A stretch of DNA of 64,000 bases. Origin: an uncultured Lachnospiraceae bacterium. Its GTDB lineage: Bacteria > Bacillota > Clostridia > Lachnospirales > Lachnospiraceae. The translations under genes and the position numbers were made by a program. Shown here piece after piece: positions 34,698 through 43,600 of this stretch. The notes under the pieces were generated by a model, which worked only from the letters and a program-made list of their open reading frames with translations, was not told the DNA's origin and did no database searches. The stretch lies in assembly GCA_902780385.1 (NCBI GenBank), contig CACZFF010000016.1, forward strand, positions 1 to 64,000. Direction: 5' to 3'. The first letter of the stretch is position 1. Every line of letters starts with the position of its first letter.

Positions 34698-35585
34698 TCA
34701 AATGGAAATCGTTCCCTCAAAGACGGTCGTCGCAGGGCCTGTCATCCAGACAAGGTTCTTCTCCCGGTCCCACTCGATGAGAAGTGCGCCGCCCAGAACC
34801 CGGACCTCCAGCCGGGGTTCTGTAAAGCCGTTGAGGACGCCCGCCACGCAGACTGCGCAGCAGCCGGTTCCGCAGGCCAGGGTCTCGCCCGAGCCGCGCT
34901 CCCAGACACGCATTTTCACATGCTCCCGGTCAATGATCTCGACGAATTCTGTATTTGTGCGGTTGGGGAAACGTTCGTGATTTTCAAAAAGAGGCCCTAT
35001 TTTCTCAATTTCCAGATCATCTGTGCTGTCAATATACACGACAGCGTGGGGATTGCCCATGGAGACACAGGTCATCTTATAGTCCCCGCCGGATCCCTCG
35101 TGATCCCCGGTCTTCTGCAGCGGGATATGAATGGCTTCCGCCACGACAGGAGAAGATCCCGCTATGACCGGAACATCTTTTGCCTCGAGAATGGGCTCTC
35201 CCATGTTGACGCGGACTGAAGTGACCGCTTCTTTGCCGTCAGCTTCATCTGTATAGAGAGTCAGATATTTGACCTTGCCGAAGCTCTCGACAGTGATCTC
35301 CTTTTTATCTGTCATACCGCTGTCATAGACGAATTTTCCCACGCAGCGGATGCCGTTGCCGCACATCTCACCGCGCGTGCCGTCCGCGTTCCACATTTCC
35401 ATCTCAAAATCCGCGATTTCGGAGGGGTTGATAAAGATCACGCCGTCGCCGCCGATGCCGAAATGGCGGTCACTGAGCTTCTGCACGATCTCCGGCTTCT
35501 TCTCCGGATCCAGCCTGAAGTCAAACCCGCTGATATAAACATAGTCGTTGCCGCATCCTTCCATCTTGGTAAAACGGACATCCAT
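34698..35585 (-). CDS. dapF: Diaminopimelate epimerase
   Basis: A 295-residue enzyme that interconverts LL- and meso-diaminopimelate for lysine and peptidoglycan. Both catalytic Cys motifs are present: GEMCGNGIRCVGKF and GETLACGTGCCAV. FTKMEGCGNDYVYI at the start is diagnostic. It is followed by a strong terminator; no other lysine gene is nearby. Confidence 0.96.
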   Translation of the reverse strand: MDVRFTKMEGCGNDYVYISGFDFRLDPEKKPEIVQKLSDRHFGIGGDGVIFINPSEIADFEMEMWNADGTRGEMCGNGIRCVGKFVYDSGMTDKKEITVESFGKVKYLTLYTDEADGKEAVTSVRVNMGEPILEAKDVPVIAGSSPVVAEAIHIPLQKTGDHEGSGGDYKMTCVSMGNPHAVVYIDSTDDLEIEKIGPLFENHERFPNRTNTEFVEIIDREHVKMRVWERGSGETLACGTGCCAVCVAGVLNGFTEPRLEVRVLGGALLIEWDREKNLVWMTGPATTVFEGTISI

Positions 35586-35640
35586 TCCTCTTCCCTCTTC
35601 TTTCGTGGCTGTATTGCAGTAGTAAATGGTTTTCTATTTA

Positions 35641-36423
35641 TTAAAAAGGTTTCCGCACGGCCGCCATGGCTCTTTCCGTCTGACCGTCCACATCCTGTCC
35701 GGTCACGGTGTCCTGCATGGCAAGCCAGATAAGGCCGGCTTTCTCAGCCGCAGCGCGCAGCTGATCGGGGGTATATCCCCGCTGTTGATGCACTTCGTCA
35801 AACCTGCGGTACAGGCTGCCATCCGGACCTTCCTCCTGAACGAAAACGGCCAGGTCATATTCATTGATACAGGTCTCCGGGTCGTAATAATTGTCCCAGA
35901 TAAAGGCACAATCACCCCGGTCCTCTGCAATCGTACTCTCTCCGATCACATCCCGGTAAAGGTGTATGGTCTTGAAATCGAAAACAAAGACGCCTCCGGG
36001 GAGAAGTCCGCGTTCCACGCATCTGAACATGGCCTCCAGGTCTCCGTCCCCGATCAGATAGTTGATGCTGTCACCTACGCTCACCATGGCGCCGGCAGCC
36101 CCGTAGAGCTCGAAATCACGCATGTCCTGTAGGGTGTAGAGAATGTCCCTGCCGGACTCGATCTTGCGCTCCTGGGCGATGGAAAGCATATCCTCGGACA
36201 GGTCGATACCGATCATGTCATAGCCCCGGTCCGCCAGGATCTGGGTCAGCTTCCCTGTGCCGCATCCCAGATCTACAACAATATTCTCCTCGCTCCCGCT
36301 CTTTTCCGAACGCGGAAGGCCGTATTCTGCCAGATAAGCACACACACGGTCCGCCCATTCGTCATAGGGTTCCTGGTCCATGAATGTGTCGTAAACATAG
36401 GAAAAACTGGTGTAACTATCCAA
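35641..36423 (-). CDS. Class I SAM-dependent methyltransferase
   Basis: A 260-residue protein. SAM-binding motif I is IVVDLGCGTGKLTQILADRG; the acidic residue after strand 2 is in MIGIDLSEDML. The N-terminal segment SYVYDTFMDQEPYDEWADRV and the C-terminal QQRGYTPDQLRAAAEKAG are typical of a common Firmicutes methyltransferase family often found near ribosome or cell-cycle genes. The substrate is unknown. It ends 55 bases before dapF on the same strand. Confidence 0.85.
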   Translation of the reverse strand: MDSYTSFSYVYDTFMDQEPYDEWADRVCAYLAEYGLPRSEKSGSEENIVVDLGCGTGKLTQILADRGYDMIGIDLSEDMLSIAQERKIESGRDILYTLQDMRDFELYGAAGAMVSVGDSINYLIGDGDLEAMFRCVERGLLPGGVFVFDFKTIHLYRDVIGESTIAEDRGDCAFIWDNYYDPETCINEYDLAVFVQEEGPDGSLYRRFDEVHQQRGYTPDQLRAAAEKAGLIWLAMQDTVTGQDVDGQTERAMAAVRKPF

Positions 36424-36543
36424 AATGCGCTGTCTCCTTAAGCTCCTTAGGCTTCTGTGTGTTCCAAAATATGCCGCCTCATGGGACCACCCTCATAGGA
36501 CCAGGGCGGTTTCCGCAGTCATGCCGCCTGCAGGCGCTGCAGC

Positions 36544-36633
36544 TTATTTCCCGATAATCTCTTATTTCCCGAGAATCTCTTATTTTCCGAGAATCTCTTA
36601 TTTCCCGAGAATCTCTTATTTCCCGAGGATCTC
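36544..36633 (-). repeat. 18-bp x 5 tandem repeat duplicating the hisC 3' end
   Basis: On the minus strand the last six codons of hisC, GAGATCCTCGGGAAATAA (36633-36616, encoding EILGK-stop), are repeated four more times (36598-36615, 36580-36597, 36562-36579, 36544-36561) as GAGATTCTCGG(A/G)AAATAA with few changes. Every unit ends in an in-frame TAA. The array stops abruptly. Confidence 0.9.
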
Positions 36634-37701
36634 TTTGAGGGCCTCAACGACCTTTTCCATCTGTTGGTCGGTGCCTATTGTGATGCGCAGATAGTCGCAG
36701 ATAGCAGGCTTGCTGAAGCGGCGGACGATGATTTTGCGGGCGCGGAGGGCTGCCTGCAGGTCGGCGCCGGAAAAGTCGGGGTGTTTTGCAAAAACAAAGT
36801 TGGATCTGGAATCAGGAAAGACAAAGCCGAGGGCTCTGAGATCTTCCTTGAAACGCTCGCGGGTCGCGACGATCCTGCCGGTCGTCTCCTTAAACCAGTC
36901 GACATCCTCCGCCGAGGCTGTGCCGATACGGATGGAAGGCAGGTTCATGGTGTAGGAATTGAAGGAGAACTTGACGTCCTTGAGGTAGCCGATCAGCTTT
37001 TTGCTGCCGATGGCAAAGCCCACACGGGCACCCGCCATTGCGCGGGATTTGGAGAAGGTCTGCACCACGAGCAGATTGTCATATTTTTCCAGAAGGGGCA
37101 GGGCCGACTGAGCGCCGAAATCAACGTAGGCCTCGTCCACGATCACGATGCTGTCGGGGTTGCCCGCTATGATCTTCTCCACATCCGCCTGCGGCAGCTC
37201 AAGACCTGTCGGCGCATTGGGATTGGGGAAAATAATACCGCAGTTTTTCTTTCCGGTCACCGCCGGCAGATAGTCTTCGGGATTGATGGAAAAGTCCTCC
37301 CGCAGCGGTACCTGGCGGAAAGGGATCCGGTAGAGATTTGCCCAGACATCGTAGAAGGAATAGGTGATGTCGGGGAAAAGCAGGGGCTCCTCCTCACTTC
37401 CGGCGGAAAAGAAGGTCAGAAAGCAGAGCGCCAGAACATCGTCGGAACCAACGCCGACGAAGATCTGATCGGGGTCCACCTTGTACTGAGCCGCGAGGGC
37501 ATTTACAAGAGGGGTCGCATCCATATCGGGATACAGGCGCAGAGCACTGCTGTCCCCGGCCAGTCTGCGGACTGCCTCTTCCACTCCCGGTGCCGGCGGG
37601 TAAGGGCATTCATTGGTGTTCAGCTTGATGATGTTTTTTTCCTTGGGCTGCTCGCCCGCCACATAGGGTTCCACCTTGCGGATTTTATCTTCCCAGGACA
37701 T
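36616..37701 (-). CDS. hisC: Histidinol-phosphate aminotransferase
   Basis: A 361-residue PLP enzyme of fold type I. It has NTNECPYPPAPGVEEAVR near the start, FPNPNAPTGLELP, VDEAYVDFGAQS, and the PLP-Lys segment FSKSRAMAGARVGFAIG. It acts in histidine synthesis, though relatives use other aromatic substrates, and no other his gene is in the window. Its final six codons are tandemly repeated downstream with their stop codons. Confidence 0.9.
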   Translation of the reverse strand: MSWEDKIRKVEPYVAGEQPKEKNIIKLNTNECPYPPAPGVEEAVRRLAGDSSALRLYPDMDATPLVNALAAQYKVDPDQIFVGVGSDDVLALCFLTFFSAGSEEEPLLFPDITYSFYDVWANLYRIPFRQVPLREDFSINPEDYLPAVTGKKNCGIIFPNPNAPTGLELPQADVEKIIAGNPDSIVIVDEAYVDFGAQSALPLLEKYDNLLVVQTFSKSRAMAGARVGFAIGSKKLIGYLKDVKFSFNSYTMNLPSIRIGTASAEDVDWFKETTGRIVATRERFKEDLRALGFVFPDSRSNFVFAKHPDFSGADLQAALRARKIIVRRFSKPAICDYLRITIGTDQQMEKVVEALKEILGK

Positions 37702-37872
37702 GTTTTTTTCCTCTTTTTTATGTATTTAAGCTTGTCTGTTCCATCGTGTATTTTTTCAATCGTGTGAAAATCTATCACGTATTTTCTATCGCGCAAATTC
37801 AATTCACTAAGTGTCCGGCCTGTATTCTGTCGCGTAAATCCAATTCACCAGGCATAAAATCTCAGATGCATT

Positions 37873-38928
37873 CTACACCCTGGAGTCACCGCGTGCCTGA
37901 ACAACGTGATAGCCGATCTTTTCCATTCGGAGCTCCATACAGCGCCTGCACTCCGCGGCTTCGTCGCCGGTGCAGATCTTGCCGTCGTATAGCATGTATT
38001 TGTCACGGACACCGGTCGGTGACAGATTGGGCATGACGACATTGGCGCCCGCCTGAATGCCCATCTCCCGCCCCAGCGGATGGATGGTGCCGAGGGCAGT
38101 TGTTGCAGGCAGCAGGACGCGCGGGTTCATAAGCCGGATAATGGCCAGCAGATGGAGTGTGTCCTCCAGCGTGCCGCTCTCCCGGTCGCAGAAAGGTGTA
38201 TCCCCATGAGGGATAAAGGGACCGATGCCGATCATATGAGGCTTGAATTCCGCCATAAAGTACAGGTCGTCCAGCAGATAGTCCACAGTCTGATAAGGAC
38301 TGCCCACCATCATGCCGCATCCCACCTGGAATCCGATCTCCCGCAGGTCCTTCAGGCATCGCACGCGGTTCTCGATCGTAAGCTCCCGGGGATGGAGCAG
38401 GCTGTAATGGACAGGATTGATGGTCTCGTGACGCAGAAGATACCGGTCAGCTCCCGCTGCAAAAAAAGCCTCGTAGCTCTCCCTGGGCCGCTCACCGATG
38501 GACAGCGTGACCGCACAGTCCGGATGCCTTTTTTTGATCTCGGACACGAGTGAGCAGATTTTTTCATCCGTGAAAAAAAGATCCTCGCCGCCCTGCAGGA
38601 CAATCGTTCGAAATCCCAGCAAATATCCTTTGTCACTGCAGTCGAGGATCTCTTCTGTGGTCAGCCTGTAGCGCCGGGCATTCCGGTTGGAACGCCGGAT
38701 CCCGCAGTACAGGCAGTCATTTCTGCAATAATTGGTAAATTCGATCAGACCGCGCAGGTATACATCCGTGCCATAATGCTCTCTGCGCACCTCGTCGGCA
38801 TTTTTGCAGAGCCAGGCTTCTTCCTCTTTTGTCAGCGTCGTAAGGAGAAGACGCATTTCCTCCCTGGGAAGCGTGCGGTCCTTGCGGAGCCGGTCGATCC
38901 GGCTGATATTCTCTGTTATTTTTTCCAT
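37873..38928 (-). CDS. hydE: FeFe-hydrogenase H-cluster maturation radical SAM protein HydE
   Basis: A 351-residue radical SAM enzyme of the BioB-like fold. The cluster Cys are 68, 72 and 75 in NYCRNDCLYCG, preceded by LRGLIEFTNY, which is typical of HydE; YRLTTEEILDCSDKGYLLGF and VLQGGEDLFF follow. HydE makes part of the diiron ligand set of FeFe-hydrogenase. hydF and hydG are not in the window. Degenerate repeats follow its stop. It lies upstream of hisC on the same strand. Confidence 0.9.
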   Translation of the reverse strand: MEKITENISRIDRLRKDRTLPREEMRLLLTTLTKEEEAWLCKNADEVRREHYGTDVYLRGLIEFTNYCRNDCLYCGIRRSNRNARRYRLTTEEILDCSDKGYLLGFRTIVLQGGEDLFFTDEKICSLVSEIKKRHPDCAVTLSIGERPRESYEAFFAAGADRYLLRHETINPVHYSLLHPRELTIENRVRCLKDLREIGFQVGCGMMVGSPYQTVDYLLDDLYFMAEFKPHMIGIGPFIPHGDTPFCDRESGTLEDTLHLLAIIRLMNPRVLLPATTALGTIHPLGREMGIQAGANVVMPNLSPTGVRDKYMLYDGKICTGDEAAECRRCMELRMEKIGYHVVQARGDSRV

Positions 38929-39006
38929 ACAAAACGACCTGTGAAAAGTACTTAAACTCTATCCAACATGCCGCCCGCCTGAGCACATTCGGGCACAGGC
39001 ACCGGC

Positions 39007-39366
39007 TTATCTCTTCTTTGCTTCAGCCTCGTCGATCGATTTCTGACTGAAAGTATGATAGCGGATGATCACTTCCGTATCCGCAGGAACCTTGACACCG
39101 GAATCGTATTCAATATCACCCCCGACAGAGATCTGTTCCACTTCTCCGTTCCGAAAAGACCTGCCGAAAACCAGATCTTCAATGGTCTCTGTCCGGATAT
39201 TGGTAAAACCCTTGTCTTCGAAATCTTCAATGACTTCCTTATAGTTCCTGCCGCGTTCCAGATGGATGCTGGCAGGTGTCTCCACCATCTCTGCGCTCCT
39301 GCCGCATGCAGTCAAAAAAACCGAGAGCATGATAATTGCAATGATCCGTCCTGCCTTTGTCAACAT
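39007..39366 (-). CDS. Lipoprotein with PASTA-like domain
   Basis: A 119-residue protein. The N-terminus has a lipoprotein signal with lipobox LTAC (about residues 18-21). The remainder (GRNYKEVIEDFEDKGFTNIRTETIEDL ... VKVPADTEVIIRYHTF) matches the PASTA layout: an amphipathic helix after a conserved start and three strands. PASTA domains bind peptidoglycan or act as spacers. It is likely on the outer face of the membrane. The partner is not known. Confidence 0.7.
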   Translation of the reverse strand: MLTKAGRIIAIIMLSVFLTACGRSAEMVETPASIHLERGRNYKEVIEDFEDKGFTNIRTETIEDLVFGRSFRNGEVEQISVGGDIEYDSGVKVPADTEVIIRYHTFSQKSIDEAEAKKR

Positions 39367-39587
39367 GACCTTTCCTCCACATACCAGAGCCGCTGCGGGC
39401 AGTTCCCGCCGGGACCTCTTTCATATACTTAAGCAGTTGTTCCTTCAGCTGCCAATGCAGCAGTTCCTGAAGCGGACAGCTGCCTGTTTTCACAATAAAG
39501 ACCATCGTAATACATTCAGGCCTTTGTGCTCGTAATCATGCAAAAATTCCTGAATCCCAAGGCATTCTGCACAGTAACCATAATAGT

Positions 39588-40436
39588 CTATTTATTGAAA
39601 AAAGCAAGCGCGACGGCCCCGGGACCGGCATAGGTTCCCACGGTGGCACCGACCGGAATAACAGGAATGTCCCTGATCGCCTCTTTATATCTTGATGCAT
39701 GGTCCTCAACATATTTCGTCAGAACTTCCCCGGAAAAACCGGTATAGCCGAGACAGTAGGGCATCTGATAGTCCACACCTCCGACACGTTCGATGAATTC
39801 CATCAGCATGTTGTTTGCCTTTTTGGATCCGCGTGCTTTGCCGATGACTTCCACAACACCATTATTGATCGTGATCACAGGTTTGATGGAGAGAATATTT
39901 CCTGCCATGGCAGCTGCTGCAGAGATCCTTCCGCCCAGCTTCAAGTATTCCAGTGTCGCAAACACCGAGATGACATGAACCCGCTTTTTGGCTTCCTCAA
40001 CTGCCGCGGCAGTTTCCTCCAGTGTCTTTCCGGCATCTCGCAGCTGACACGCATATACGACCAGGACATAAAGGGAAATGCAGAACTGCCTGCTGTCGAT
40101 CACGATGACCTTGTCCCCAAAGTCCGCAGCAGCCGCACAGGCACTTTGATAAGTGCCGGAAACGCCTGCAGACATGGTAATGCACAGCACACTTTCGCCC
40201 CCGGATACCCATTTCTCAAATTCCTCTTCAAACTCAAAGGGCGTGATCTGGGATGTTCTGGGGATCTCATCGGTCTCTACCAGCTTTTCAAAAAACTCCC
40301 TGGGCTTAAGCGTGACGCCGTCAAGATACTCTTCCTCACCAAAACGTGTGTGGATGGGCATCACGGTCACGCCCAGTTCTGCTGCAGTCTCCTGCGGCAT
40401 ATCACTCGCGGAATCCGTAATAATCCTAAATCCCAT
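39588..40436 (-). CDS. DegV family fatty-acid-binding protein
   Basis: A 282-residue protein with the DegV pattern: RIITDSASDMPQE at the start, SGTYQSACAAA, VIDSRQFCISLYVLV, and LEYLKLGGRISAAAAMAGN followed by LSIKPVI. DegV/FakB proteins present a bound fatty acid to the FakA kinase. An extended -10-like TGGTACAAT lies near 40609-40618 on the minus strand and may be its promoter. It stands alone. Confidence 0.9.
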   Translation of the reverse strand: MGFRIITDSASDMPQETAAELGVTVMPIHTRFGEEEYLDGVTLKPREFFEKLVETDEIPRTSQITPFEFEEEFEKWVSGGESVLCITMSAGVSGTYQSACAAAADFGDKVIVIDSRQFCISLYVLVVYACQLRDAGKTLEETAAAVEEAKKRVHVISVFATLEYLKLGGRISAAAAMAGNILSIKPVITINNGVVEVIGKARGSKKANNMLMEFIERVGGVDYQMPYCLGYTGFSGEVLTKYVEDHASRYKEAIRDIPVIPVGATVGTYAGPGAVALAFFNK

Positions 40437-40627
40437 GGATAAATCTCTCCTGTTTGAATCAATAACGATCTTCTTGTCTGTTCGTCCGGACAGTAACGAT
40501 CGTTCAGTTCTCTTTATATGATGCGATATGATGCGGCTTCAGAATAACATTTCATTTTGTCAGGCCTTTCCCGTCAAAGTGCCGTTTAAAACCTTCCGGC
40601 CTCAACACATTGTACCACACTGACACT

Positions 40628-43600
40628 TTACTCCGCCACAGCGCTCCGTATATTCATAACCAGCATCTGCAGGCGGTTCTCGACGTTGACAAAGCTGACG
40701 TCGGGATCATAGTCGAGGGGCAGCAGCTGTATATCCGGGAACATCTCTTTGAGGCGTCTGGAAATACCGCGGCCCACGACATGGTTGGGGATGCAGCCGA
40801 AGGGCTGCAGGATGACGAAGGCGCGGCAGCCTTCGCGGGCACGCTCGATGATCTCGGCCGGGATCAGGATGCCCTCGCCGGAGTCATAGGCACGGGGAAT
40901 GATCGGGTCACTGGCCTTGGCGACATCTGTCAGCTTGGCGGCCGGCTCAAACAGAGGATGCTGCTTTGCAACAGAGGCCACAAAGTCGTGGGAAGTATTG
41001 AAGATCTGCTCGACCAGATCAAGATATCCTCTCTCTACAATGGATTTTTTGACGCCGTAATCCTTTGCCTGCTCGCGGCGCACAAAGTAGGTCTTCTGTA
41101 TGACATCCGCCATCTTGGCCTCGATGATCTCAAAGCCGTTTTTCTCCAGATAGGCCTCTATATCGTGGTTTGCGCCCGGATGGAAATTGAGCAGATACTC
41201 ACCGACGATCAGGACAGTCGGCCTGGGATTGGACCGGTCATAGGGCACTTTCTTCATCAGGCGGATAGCCTTCTCAAAGCCCTTCTTCATCTTTCCGACA
41301 CCGCCGTGCTCGATGGAATCCATCAGCACGTCCAGTGCTTTTTCGAAGGTTTTGTCAGCGATTCCCTCCACGGTCTCATAGGGACGCATTTTGCGCAGGA
41401 GGTCCTCCAGCGCATCGATCATGGGAAGGGCAAAGGAAATCTTGATCATGGCCTGGAGATTGAGTTTGAATCCGGGATGAAGGTTGTGGTAGTCGACGTC
41501 ATCGTTGGTGATGATCGGCACATCCGTGTGTCCCGCGTCGTCCAGGGCTTTGCGGAGCAGGGCCCCGTAATGGGTCAGCCGGCAGCAGCCGATATATTTG
41601 CCCATCATAACCGCTTTCTTCTTTCCCGCATATTTGGGATCCTCGATGGCCTGCAGGGCTTCGCCGATGACCACCTGGGCCGGGAAACAGATATCATTGT
41701 GGACATAGCGTTTTCCCAGCTCGATCGCCCGCTCACGCCCTATGGGAAGCGGAACAGTGTGAACCTTCTGGGCCGCGAAAACAGCTGCCATCAGACGGCT
41801 GAAGGCATGAGAAGTATTGGGCACAAAGACGACTGAATCTTCAATGTCTTCCTTCTGGAATTTCTGCGGATAGGGGTCTGTGAGGTCCCTGACCTCTCCG
41901 GGGCGGAAAGGCCTGGGGGCAGGCGCACCTTTTTTCAATTCGGAAATATCCTGCTTCTGCGCAGGGAATACAGGCACCTCATCCGGATTCTCCTTCTGCT
42001 TCGCGGCAGAGATCATCTGGATCTGCAGGGCTTTCCTGCGCTTCATCCTGACGGAGGAGTCAAAGGAGCGGATGCGGATGGAAAGAGGTCCCCGGATATC
42101 ACTCTCGTCAACCTTGAGGATCAGGGGAGTCTTGCCCGAGATCTCCTTCATCATTCGGATGATCTCATCGGAGAGATAGGCGTCATGTCCGCATCCGAAA
42201 CTGACGACCTGGACATACTCCAGATTGGGGTGCTGAGCCGCGTAGATCGCGGAACCCAGCATCCTGGCGTGGTAATTGTTGACCACATCGAGGCGGCTCT
42301 TTGACAGATCGATCTTATCGAGTCCGGGAATGGAATCCGCTGTCAGCACGCTGATCCCCTGCTCGATAAACATCCCGGGAATATTGTGATTGACCAGGTC
42401 ATCATTCTGGTAGGGCCGGGCGGCGAGGACCACTGCGCCGGGTTCTTCCGCAGGAGCGGTCCGGATCCCGTCAAGCACCTTCTGTCCCTGCTCGAGAAGC
42501 TTTTCGCGGTAGGTATCCTGGGCGGACTGACCCTCCCGGATCGCCTTGCGGACAGTCTTTGCAGGGATCCCGAAGGTGTCTTTCATGAATTTCGACAGCT
42601 GACGCTCCCGGTCTGTGTCCGTGTACCAGAAAAAGACAGGCACATCGTATTTGACGTCCCCGCGTTCCTCGGGATTATCGGAGTTTTTGATGACAAGAGG
42701 GAATCCTTTGACGATTCCGCACATGGAGACACTGGTGCTCTCCGTGTTCTCGGATTTTCTTGTTGAGATCGACGGGAAAAAGATCCTGTCCGCCCCGTTC
42801 TGTTCCAGCCAGCGTATATGTCCGTGCACCAGTTTTGCCGGGAAGCACTCGGTGTCAGACGTCACCGCGTGCAGACCTTTTTCATAGATCGGTCTTGTGC
42901 TCTCGGGAGATACCAGGACATCAAATCCCAGCGAGCTCCAGAAGGTCTTCCAGAAGGGAAGGGTCTCCCAGTATGCCAGAACGAGCGGAAGCCCGATCGT
43001 CACATCCTTCCTGCCGTCAACCCGGGTGAAAGGATAATCGCGCAGCAGGAAGGTCTTACGGACCTTGAAAAGGTCCGTTCCCCTCTTCTTTTTCTTCGGT
43101 GCGCTGCCGGCCGCAGATACGGCTGTATCCTTCCCGGCATCCTTTGTATCCTGTTCCAGAACCGACTTTTTGACGCCCGAGGCGGCTGCGGCCGTGTTTT
43201 TCACAACGGCTGTGACTCTGTCCGCAGCTGACGCAGCCGTGTCCTTGATGGGTGCAGGGACTTTGTCCGCGGCTGATGCGGCAGTCTCCTTCACCGTGGC
43301 AGTCACTTTATCCGCGGCCGAAACCGCAGTTTCTTTCACCGTGGCAGTCACTTTGTCCGCAGCCGATGCCGCGGTCTCCTTCACTGTGGCAGTCACTTTG
43401 TCGGCCGCCGAAACCGCAGTTTCTTTCACTGTGGCGGTCACTTTGTCTGCAGCCGATGCCGCGGTATCTGCCGCAGTGGCTGCTGTATCCACCACTTTGG
43501 TCGCAACGATAGCCGCTGCAGTTGCAGCTGTATCCGCCACTGCAGATGTAACTCTGTCTGCAGCAGTAGCTGCTGTATCCTTCACTGCAGATGTAACTCT

